Shown here piece by piece: positions 6,669-12,367 of a stretch of DNA of 12,367 bases. A program made the position numbers and the translations under genes. The DNA comes from Pseudomonadota bacterium (GTDB lineage: Bacteria; Pseudomonadota; Gammaproteobacteria; Steroidobacterales; Steroidobacteraceae): assembly GCA_023391815.1 (NCBI GenBank), contig JAEWAF010000048.1:1-12367 (forward strand), written 5' to 3'. The notes under the pieces are model-generated. The model saw nothing but the letters and a program-made list of their open reading frames with translations, did not search any database and was not told the DNA's origin. The first letter of the stretch is position 1, and the number at the start of each line of letters is the position of its first letter.

Positions 6669-7811
6669 ATGGCCACGAACCCGCGGCCCCAGCAACAGCT
6701 TGCGGTCTGGAACGATCCGCAAGCTGTTCCTTACGTGCACATCGATCGCGTCACCAAGAAGTTCGGTGACTTCGTCGCGGTCAACAACGTATCGCTGAAG
6801 ATCTACAAGAAGGAGCTGTTCTGCCTGCTCGGCGGCTCGGGCTGCGGCAAGACCACGCTGTTGCGGATGCTGGCGGGCTTCGAGGAGCCCACCAGCGGCA
6901 AGCTCTTCATCGACGGCGTGGACATGACCAACATCCCGCCGTACGAGCGTCCGGTGAACATGATGTTCCAGTCGTACGCGCTGTTTCCGCACATGACGGT
7001 GGAACAGAACGTCGCGTTCGGTTTGAAGCAGGACGGCGTGCCGAAGGACGAGATCGCCACGCGCGTCGACGACATGCTCAAGCTCGTGCGGCTTCAGCAG
7101 TTCGCCAAGCGCAAGCCGCATCAGTTGTCGGGTGGTCAACGCCAGCGCGTGGCGCTGGCGCGTTCGCTGGTGAAACGTCCCAAGTTGCTGCTGCTCGATG
7201 AGCCGCTCGGCGCGCTCGACAAGAAACTTCGCGAGCACACCCAGTTCGAGCTGGTGAACCTCCAGGAGCAGCTGGGTGTCACGTTCGTGGTCGTGACTCA
7301 CGACCAGGAAGAAGCCATGACGCTTTCGTCGCGCATCGGCGTGATGAACGCGGGTGAGATCATCCAGGTCGGCACGCCCAAGGATATCTACGAGTATCCG
7401 AACAGCCGGTTCGTCGCCGAGTTCATCGGCAACGTGAACATGTTCGAAGGCCGGCTGGTCGAAGACGAGCCGGATCACGTGCGTATCGATTCGCCCGAAC
7501 TGGGCGGCACGGTGTACGTCGATCACGGTGTGAGCTCGGCTCCGGACGCGGTGGTGGCCGCCGCGATTCGACCGGAGAAGATCAACATCTCCCTCGAAAA
7601 GCCCGCGCAGACCGACAACGTCACCCAAGGCGTCGTCAAAGAGATCGCGTACCTCGGCGACATGTCCGTGTACCTGGTGCAGCTCGCTTCCAACAAGATC
7701 GTGCGTGTCACGCAACCCAATACTTACCGGCATGCCGACGCTTCCATCACCTGGGAGCAAACGGTTTATCTGAGCTGGCACGCTTCGAGTCCCGTGGTGC
7801 TGAGCGAATGA
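6669..7811 (+). CDS. potG: Polyamine ABC transporter ATP-binding protein (PotG/SpuF)
   Basis: Cytoplasmic ATPase that powers polyamine import; expected to work as a dimer under the two permeases encoded next. In its 380 residues the motifs run in order: Walker A GGSGCGKTT (55-63), Q-loop Gln101, signature LSGGQ (153-157), Walker B LLLLDEP with Asp177 and Glu178, D-loop GALD (181-184) and H-loop His211. After the nucleotide-binding domain, about residues 240-380 form the C-terminal regulatory (TOBE-type) part, including AAIRPEKINIS. The Walker A has Gly where many importers of this class have Pro or Ala, which should not affect function. It starts 20 bases after the binding-protein stop, and its stop overlaps the next start by ATGA. 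All catalytic residues are intact. The PotG rather than PotA assignment rests on context and on the N-terminal extension. Confidence 0.95.
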   Translation: MATNPRPQQQLAVWNDPQAVPYVHIDRVTKKFGDFVAVNNVSLKIYKKELFCLLGGSGCGKTTLLRMLAGFEEPTSGKLFIDGVDMTNIPPYERPVNMMFQSYALFPHMTVEQNVAFGLKQDGVPKDEIATRVDDMLKLVRLQQFAKRKPHQLSGGQRQRVALARSLVKRPKLLLLDEPLGALDKKLREHTQFELVNLQEQLGVTFVVVTHDQEEAMTLSSRIGVMNAGEIIQVGTPKDIYEYPNSRFVAEFIGNVNMFEGRLVEDEPDHVRIDSPELGGTVYVDHGVSSAPDAVVAAAIRPEKINISLEKPAQTDNVTQGVVKEIAYLGDMSVYLVQLASNKIVRVTQPNTYRHADASITWEQTVYLSWHASSPVVLSE

Positions 7812-8815
7812 ACGCGCATGCTCGAGCGCCGCGCCGGCATCGGCATAGCGCGGGAGTTCAGCTGATCGTCGACTTCCTGAATCGATTGCCGCCGTACCGC
7901 TGGACGCAGGCTCGCTTGGTGCGTTGGGGAATCACGGGCCGCACGGCGGTCGCGGCCATTCCGTATTTCTGGTTGCTGCTGTTCTTCCTGGTGCCGTTCA
8001 TCATCGTGCTGAAGATCGCGTTCTCGGACGCGCGCATCGGCATTCCGCCCTATCAACCGCTGTGGCAGTGGCTGGACGGCGGCGTCATGCAGATCAACGT
8101 GCATCTGAAGAACTTCGCGAACATGATCGAGGACAGCCTGTACTGGAAGGCTTACCTCAACTCGATCAAGGTCGCGGCGGTGTCGACGCTGTTGTGTCTG
8201 CTGATCGGCTATCCGATGGCATATGCGGTGGCGCGCGCGCAGTCCACGTGGCGTCACATTCTGCTGATGATGGTGATCCTGCCGTTCTGGACGTCGTTCC
8301 TGCTGCGCGTGTACGCGTGGATCGGCATTCTCAAGAACAACGGGCTCATCAATAACTTCCTGATGTGGACCGGCCTGATCGACGAGCCCATCGTGATGTT
8401 GCAGACCGACTTCGCGATCTACGTGGGCATCGTGTACTCGTATCTGCCGTTCATGATCCTGCCGCTGTACTCCAACCTGGAGAAGATGGATCTGACGCTG
8501 CTGGAAGCCGCGGCGGATCTCGGTGCGCGGCCGTTCAAAACGTTCATCACGATCACCTTGCCGCTGTCCCTGCCCGGCATCATCGCCGGCTCCATGCTGG
8601 TGTTCATCCCGGCCGTCGGCGAGTTCGTGATTCCGGAGCTGCTCGGCCCGTCCGATTCGTTGATGATCGGCAAGGTGCTGTGGCAAGTGTTCTTCACCAA
8701 GCGCGATTGGCCGGCGGCGTGCGCAGTGGCGATCGCGTTGTTGTTGCTGCTGGTCATCCCGATCGTGCTGCTGCAGCGGGCGCAGGCGGCCGAGGCTCGC
8801 GGAGCGCATCGATGA
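7808..8815 (+). CDS. potH: Polyamine ABC transporter permease (PotH/SpuG)
   Basis: Inner-membrane permease forming half of the polyamine channel. The 335-residue protein has a basic, non-membrane N-terminus of about 45 residues, then hydrophobic segments at roughly 48-70, 117-140, 150-174, 200-222, 254-275 and 301-323. The cytoplasmic coupling loop that docks on the ATPase (EAA motif) is LEAAADLGARP, starting near 232. The block GSMLVFIPAVGEFVIPELLG near 261-280 and the following MIGKVLWQVFF are nearly those of E. coli PotH as I recall it. The ATG overlaps the stop of the ATPase gene (ATGA), and the same arrangement links it to the next permease, so the three are translationally coupled. Pairing with the neighbouring PotI-like protein is expected. 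Confidence 0.95.
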   Translation: MNAHARAPRRHRHSAGVQLIVDFLNRLPPYRWTQARLVRWGITGRTAVAAIPYFWLLLFFLVPFIIVLKIAFSDARIGIPPYQPLWQWLDGGVMQINVHLKNFANMIEDSLYWKAYLNSIKVAAVSTLLCLLIGYPMAYAVARAQSTWRHILLMMVILPFWTSFLLRVYAWIGILKNNGLINNFLMWTGLIDEPIVMLQTDFAIYVGIVYSYLPFMILPLYSNLEKMDLTLLEAAADLGARPFKTFITITLPLSLPGIIAGSMLVFIPAVGEFVIPELLGPSDSLMIGKVLWQVFFTKRDWPAACAVAIALLLLLVIPIVLLQRAQAAEARGAHR

Positions 8816-9648
8816 AGCAAGCATCGACGTTCCGCATCTCCGTGCTGGTGTTCGGTTTCGCGTTTCTCTATATCCCGATCCTGTCCCTGATCGTTTATTC
8901 GTTCAACAAATCGCGCTTGGTCACGGTGTGGGGCGGCTTCTCGACTCAGTGGTACGGCCGGCTGCTCGAGAACCGGCAGATCCTCGATGCCGCGTGGCTG
9001 TCGCTGAAGATCGCTGCGATCAATGCGACGGGCGCGGTCATCCTGGGCACGCTGGCGGGGCTCGCGCTGGCGCGCTTCGGCAAGTTTCGCGGCCGCACGC
9101 TGTTGTCAGGCATGACGACCGCGCCGCTGGTCATGCCGGAAGTCATCACCGGTCTGTCGTTGCTGATGTTGTTCGTGGTGATGGAAGGGGCGTTCGGCTG
9201 GCCCGCCGGCCGCGGCTTCACGACCATCACCATCGCTCACATGACGCTGACGTTGGCGTATGTGACGGTGATCGTCCAGTCCCGGCTGTCCTCGCTCGAC
9301 GACTCATTGGAAGAGGCGGCGATGGACCTGGGCGCGCGACCCGCGAAGATTTTTTTCGTCATCACCTTGCCCATCATCGCGCCGGCACTGATCTCCGGCT
9401 GGCTGCTGTCGTTCACGATCTCGCTGGATGACCTGGTGGTCACCAGCTTCGTCTCCGGTCCGGGCTCGAGCACGCTGCCGATGGTGATCTTTTCCAAAGT
9501 GCGTCTGGGCGTGAGCCCCGACATCAACGCGCTCGCGACCATCATCGTCCTGCTCGTGACCATCGGCGTCATCGCGGCGGGCATCGTCATGGCGCGGCAG
9601 GAAAAACGCCGGCAGCGTGACATGCAGATGGCAGCTGCGGCTAAATAG
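8812..9648 (+). CDS. potI: Polyamine ABC transporter permease (PotI/SpuH)
   Basis: Second inner-membrane permease of the polyamine importer. From ATG 8812 it has 278 residues, the usual size, although the frame is open far upstream inside potH. The ATGA overlap with the potH stop and the membrane-leader-like opening decide this start. Hydrophobic segments lie at about 8-30, 62-88, 100-124, 138-157, 180-206 and 241-260. The EAA coupling loop is LEEAAMDLGARP, starting near 166. Blocks such as TAPLVMPEVITGLSLL, SGWLLSFTISLDDLV and TSFVSGPGSSTLPM are typical of PotI. The C-terminus is a charged cytoplasmic tail. It ends four bases before the aminotransferase gene, so the operon very probably continues. 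Confidence 0.95.
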   Translation: MKQASTFRISVLVFGFAFLYIPILSLIVYSFNKSRLVTVWGGFSTQWYGRLLENRQILDAAWLSLKIAAINATGAVILGTLAGLALARFGKFRGRTLLSGMTTAPLVMPEVITGLSLLMLFVVMEGAFGWPAGRGFTTITIAHMTLTLAYVTVIVQSRLSSLDDSLEEAAMDLGARPAKIFFVITLPIIAPALISGWLLSFTISLDDLVVTSFVSGPGSSTLPMVIFSKVRLGVSPDINALATIIVLLVTIGVIAAGIVMARQEKRRQRDMQMAAAAK

Positions 9649-9652
9649 ACGG

Positions 9653-10798
9653 ATGAACATCCGCTCCAAGCTGCCGCACGTCGGCACGACGATCTTTACC
9701 GTAATGACCAATCGCGCCCGCGAGCTGGGTGCGATCAACCTGGCGCAGGGCTTTCCCGACTACGATGCGCCGGCCAGGTTGAAAGAACTGCTCGCTCACT
9801 ACGTCGCGACCGGTCACAACCAGTACGCCCCGATGATCGGCGTCGCCGAACTGCGCGAACAGATCGCCCTCAAGCTGGGCGCGAGTTATGGACGCGTCCC
9901 GAACCTCGACAGTGAAATCACGGTCACGCTCGGCGCGACCGAGGCGATCTTCTCCGCCGTCGTTTCGCTCGTGCACCCCGGCGAGGAAGTGATCCTGTTC
10001 GATCCTTCCTACGATTCGTACGCGCCGGCGGTCATCTCCGCGGGCGGTCGGCCGATTCATATTCCGCTCGATCCGCCGAAATTCCAGATCGACTGGGATC
10101 GCGTGCGTGCCGCGATCACCCCTCGCACGCGGCTGGTGATGATCAACACGCCGCACAATCCGGTGACCACGGTCATTCCGCGCAAGGAGCTCGATATCCT
10201 GGCCGAGATTCTGCGGCCGACCGAGGCTCTGGTGATCTCGGATGAAGTTTACGAACACATGATTTATGACGGCGCTCGTCACGCGAGTCTCGTCGAGCAT
10301 CCGGAATTGTATGAGCGCGGCGCCGCCGTGTTCTCTTTCGGCAAGACGATGCATGCGACTGGATGGCGCGTGGGTTACGCCGTGGCGCCCCCCGACATCA
10401 CGCGCGAGATCCGACGAGTGCATCAGTTCAACACCTTCAGCATCGCGCATCCGCTGCAGCTGGCCATCGCGGACTTTCTCAAAGAGGTGCCGGAGCACAA
10501 CGCCGGACTGAGCGCGTTCTATCAGGCCAAGCGCGATCGTTTCCTCGACCTGCTGCGGGGCTCGAGATTCCGTTGGACGCCAGCCGCTGGAAGCTATTTC
10601 CAGCTGCTGGATTTCAGCGCCATCACCGCGCAAACCGACGTCGAGTTCGCCGACCGCGTGCTGCGCGAGGCCGGCGTGGCCTCGATTCCGGTTTCGCCGT
10701 TCTACGTGTCGCCGCCGAAGCTCAATGTCTTGCGCTTCTGCTTCGCGAAGAACGACTCGACCTTGGAAGAAGCGGCCGCCCGACTCTGTAAGCTCTAG
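9653..10798 (+). CDS. ybdL: Class I PLP aminotransferase, YbdL-like (methionine / aromatic amino acid or kynurenine type)
   Basis: Fold-type I aminotransferase of 382 residues resembling E. coli YbdL, which prefers methionine and some aromatic amino acids, and the related kynurenine/glutamine transaminase K group. Seen: SKLPHVGTTIF at the start, INLAQGFPDYD, NQYAPMIGVAELRE, LGATEAIF, FDPSYDSYAP, NTPHNP with Asn169, SDEVYEH with Asp197 and Tyr200, SFGKTMHATGW with PLP-lysine Lys231, and the substrate-carboxylate arginine Arg361 in RFCFAKNDST. After NTPHNP it reads VTT where I recall SAT in YbdL, a minor variation. ATG 9653 is four bases after the potI stop. A GTG at 9617 overlaps potI and adds residues with no counterpart. 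It is evidently the last gene of the tight run. A methionine-type transaminase could relate to methionine salvage linked to polyamine synthesis, but that is inference. Confidence 0.88.
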   Translation: MNIRSKLPHVGTTIFTVMTNRARELGAINLAQGFPDYDAPARLKELLAHYVATGHNQYAPMIGVAELREQIALKLGASYGRVPNLDSEITVTLGATEAIFSAVVSLVHPGEEVILFDPSYDSYAPAVISAGGRPIHIPLDPPKFQIDWDRVRAAITPRTRLVMINTPHNPVTTVIPRKELDILAEILRPTEALVISDEVYEHMIYDGARHASLVEHPELYERGAAVFSFGKTMHATGWRVGYAVAPPDITREIRRVHQFNTFSIAHPLQLAIADFLKEVPEHNAGLSAFYQAKRDRFLDLLRGSRFRWTPAAGSYFQLLDFSAITAQTDVEFADRVLREAGVASIPVSPFYVSPPKLNVLRFCFAKNDSTLEEAAARLCKL

Positions 10799-10932
10799 CA
10801 GCTCCGAGTCCGGCCGGTCTTCCGGGACGCCCGATACACGTCCGCCACGGTTCGACGACGCTTGTATGAGTACTGGCGAGGAAGGGTGTCGCGCCGTATC
10901 TTCGCGGTCATGACCACGATCGGGCTTCAGCC
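10799..10932. other. Intergenic gap between the two PLP-enzyme genes
   Basis: No convincing gene, intrinsic terminator or sigma-70 promoter can be read here. A short frame starting at 10866 would encode only 15 residues with no ribosome site. The gap leaves open whether the MetC-like gene is transcribed with the spu-like operon or separately. Confidence 0.5.
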
Positions 10933-12096
10933 ATGAAAATCTCGACTCGCTTGAATCATCCGCCGAGCGTCAGCGTGCCCGCCGACAACCGGCCGCTGGT
11001 TGCACCGATCTATCAATCGGTGAAGTTCACCTTCGACGACGTGGTCGAGGCGGAGCGGCAATCGCGCGGGCAGCGTGAAGGGTTTCAGTATTCGCGGGTG
11101 TCGAATCCGACGTTGGAGCAGTTGGCGCTTACCTTGGCCCAGCTGCAGGGGCGCGAGGGATGTTTGCTCACCTCATCGGGTGTCGCGGCGGTGAATCTCG
11201 CACTGCTGGCGTTGTGCAAGCAGGGCGACCATGTCGTGTTGTTCGCGGAGATGTATCAGCCGACGAGGTACATGATTCGTCGACTGCTCGCGAGGTATGG
11301 GGTGACGCATACCATGCTGTCGATCGAAGATACGGCGGGTATCGAGCAGACATTGGCGAGCAAGCCAACCCGCTTGGTGATCTTCGAGACGCCGAGCAAT
11401 CCGGTGCTCAAGATCGCGGACATTGAGAGCATCACCGCGACGGCGAAGCGGCATGGCGCGTTGACGGTGCTGGACAATACGTTTGCTGGATTTCACAACC
11501 ACGGCCAGTTCGACATCGATGTGTTCGTGCATAGCTTGACGAAATATGCGTCGGGGCATGGCGATGTCATGGGCGGCGCGGTGATCGCGCGCCGCGAGCT
11601 GATCGATCGGGTGCGACACGACTTCATTGTGATCGGGGCGACGCTCGATCCTCATGCGGCGTATTTGATTCAACGTGGGCTGAAGACGTATGCGCTACGG
11701 TATGAGCGTCAGTGTGCGAATGCCTTGGAGATTGCGCGATTTTTGGAAACGCACCCGAATGTGGCGCGTGTGTGTTATCCGGGGTTGAACTCGCATCCTC
11801 AGTTTCAATTGGCGCAGCGGCAGATGCAGGATAGTGGAGCGATCGTTTCCGTCGAGTTGAAAGAGGGCGTGATTGAGCCGACAGCGTTTGCGAATGCGCT
11901 GAAGTTGTTTGCTATTTCGGCGAGCGTGGGGTCGACGGAGTCGCTGGTCCAGCCCGGCCAGCTGATGATGCCTCGGGATTTGAACGAAGCTGAGCGAACG
12001 TGGGCGGCGGTTTCTGATCGGACGATGCGGTTGTCGATTGGTGTTGAGGACGTCGAAGATTTGATCGCGGATTTGCAGCAGGCGTTGGCGGGTTGA
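10933..12096 (+). CDS. Cys/Met metabolism PLP-dependent enzyme (MetC/MetB trans-sulfuration family, exact reaction unresolved)
   Basis: Fold-type I PLP lyase/synthase of 387 residues. Family residues are present: the phosphate-binding pair Tyr53 and Arg55 in QYSRVSNPT, which reaches into the neighbouring subunit; SSGVAAV; ETPSNP; Asp181 in DNTF; PLP-lysine Lys204 in SLTKYASGHGD; and the carboxylate-binding Arg366 in RLSIGVEDVEDLIADL. At the loop that helps set specificity it reads MYQPTR (Tyr108), a Y-x-P-S/T pattern that I recall from E. coli cystathionine beta-lyase. Methionine gamma-lyases typically have YGCT and gamma-synthases YGGT. I therefore lean to a C-S beta-lyase/MetC-like activity, but gamma-lyase or sulfhydrylase action is not excluded. 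By eye the gene uses more TTG leucine and T-ending codons than the upstream genes, especially in its last third. There is no strong ribosome site before the ATG. Its link to polyamines is only by position. Confidence 0.85.
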   Translation: MKISTRLNHPPSVSVPADNRPLVAPIYQSVKFTFDDVVEAERQSRGQREGFQYSRVSNPTLEQLALTLAQLQGREGCLLTSSGVAAVNLALLALCKQGDHVVLFAEMYQPTRYMIRRLLARYGVTHTMLSIEDTAGIEQTLASKPTRLVIFETPSNPVLKIADIESITATAKRHGALTVLDNTFAGFHNHGQFDIDVFVHSLTKYASGHGDVMGGAVIARRELIDRVRHDFIVIGATLDPHAAYLIQRGLKTYALRYERQCANALEIARFLETHPNVARVCYPGLNSHPQFQLAQRQMQDSGAIVSVELKEGVIEPTAFANALKLFAISASVGSTESLVQPGQLMMPRDLNEAERTWAAVSDRTMRLSIGVEDVEDLIADLQQALAG

Positions 12097-12133
12097 GGCG
12101 GCGTTGGTGGGAGCACCAGAGGCGGTCAGCGGC

Positions 12134-12153
12134 GTCGAGTTTTATAACTCGGC
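12134..12153 (+). terminator. Small hairpin downstream of the MetC-like gene, weak terminator candidate
   Basis: CGAGTT at 12136-12141 and AACTCG at 12146-12151 form a six-base stem around TTAT. A G-U pair (12135/12152) and a G-C pair (12134/12153) extend it. It lies about 40 bases after the stop codon. The following bases (CCGTTG) are not T-rich, so intrinsic termination would be inefficient. Confidence 0.35.
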
Positions 12154-12160
12154 CCGTTGT

Positions 12161-12330
12161 CGGAGGGCGTTGGTGGTCAGTGTCATCATGAGGCTGTACT
12201 CACCGTTCCCGGAGGGCGTTGGTGGTCAGCGTCATTATGGGGCTGTGCTCGGCGTTCCCCGGAGGGTCGGTGGTCCGCGTCATTATGAGGCTGTGCTCAG
12301 CTTTCCAGAGGCTCGGTGGTCTGCGGCGTC
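12161..12330. repeat. Imperfect tandem repeat, about 3.5 copies of a 46-50 bp unit
   Basis: Units begin at 12161, 12210, 12260 and 12306 (the last partial). Each opens with CGGAGGG or a variant, then GTTGGTGGTC or TCGGTGGTC, then GTCATTATGAGGCTGTGCTC or a variant, ending in TTCC. Spacing is 49, 50 and 46 bases. Copies diverge by substitutions and small indels, so the array is not newly formed. There are no unique spacers, so it is not CRISPR. A short frame (12104-12343) runs through it and merely translates the repeats; it has no ribosome site. Confidence 0.75.
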
Positions 12331-12347
12331 GGGAGTGTCCTAGCGCT

Positions 12348-12363
12348 TCCCGGCACCGCGCTC
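12348..12363. repeat. Right arm of a 16-bp inverted repeat shared with 27-42
   Basis: TCCCGGCACCGCGCTC is the exact reverse complement of positions 27-42. Both arms lie outside the outermost genes, downstream of each gene's 3' end. No transposase or integrase lies between them, and no target-site duplication can be judged because the window ends here. A dispersed intergenic repeat is more likely than a mobile-element boundary. Confidence 0.5.
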
Positions 12364-12367
12364 CCCT

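Noticed and set aside
8365..8811. Upstream extension of the PotI-like frame inside potH
   Set aside because: It is out of frame with potH membrane segments; ATG 8812 has the coupled ATGA overlap and gives the normal family length.
5518..8824. Long, nearly continuous open frames on the minus strand opposite the binding protein, ATPase and first permease
   Set aside because: They lie exactly antisense to well-recognised genes, have Arg/His/Asp-rich compositions with no recognisable domain, and are expected from codon bias in GC-rich DNA.
12161..12330. CRISPR array
   Set aside because: The units are directly adjacent with no unique spacers, are imperfect, and no cas genes are present.
12104..12343. 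Short plus-strand frame through the tandem repeats
   Set aside because: It simply translates the repeat unit, has no ribosome site, and no coding constraint is visible; indels between units shift its frame.
27..12363. Transposon or genomic island bounded by the inverted repeat
   Set aside because: There is no transposase, integrase, tRNA site or direct target duplication visible, and the gene content is a conserved chromosomal operon.

Overview
The window is GC-rich, densely coded bacterial DNA. Protein resemblances are closest to Gammaproteobacteria, a pseudomonad/xanthomonad-like lineage, but the species cannot be fixed from sequence alone. It holds a nearly complete polyamine uptake and catabolism locus. 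The layout matches the divergent spuI / spuABCDEFGH arrangement that I recall from Pseudomonas aeruginosa, and the individual proteins also resemble the Escherichia coli Puu and PotFGHI proteins.

Layout: 1-171 is non-coding, with a strong palindrome just beyond the 3' end of the first gene. 172-1545 (minus) is a PuuA-like gamma-glutamylpolyamine synthetase. 1546-1793 is a divergent control region with a near-perfect palindrome abutting the start of the rightward operon and a matching half-site on the other side. Rightward come a PuuD/SpuA-like gamma-glutamyl-GABA hydrolase (1794-2558), a second synthetase of the SpuB type (2565-3899), a SpuC-like putrescine:pyruvate aminotransferase (3957-5345), a polyamine-binding lipoprotein (5497-6648), an ABC ATPase (6669-7811) and two permeases (7808-8815 and 8812-9648) joined by ATGA overlaps. 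Four bases later comes a YbdL-type methionine/aromatic aminotransferase (9653-10798). After a 134-nt gap follows a MetC/MetB-family PLP enzyme (10933-12096). 12097-12367 is non-coding, with a small hairpin and imperfect tandem repeats of about 46-50 bp.

How it works together: the binding protein and PotGHI-like transporter import putrescine and/or spermidine. Inside the cell the polyamine can be gamma-glutamylated (two synthetases) or transaminated directly (SpuC). The hydrolase would finish the gamma-glutamyl route by freeing GABA and glutamate. The oxidase (PuuB type) and aldehyde dehydrogenase (PuuC/KauB type) needed between these steps are not in the window, nor is a transcriptional regulator.

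I see no phage, transposase, CRISPR or RNA gene. The more unusual points are the two extra PLP enzymes appended to the spu-like operon, a single lipid-anchored binding protein carrying a Trp at a position linked to spermidine preference, the symmetric control-region motif, and repeats (including a 16-bp inverted pair) at both edges of the locus.
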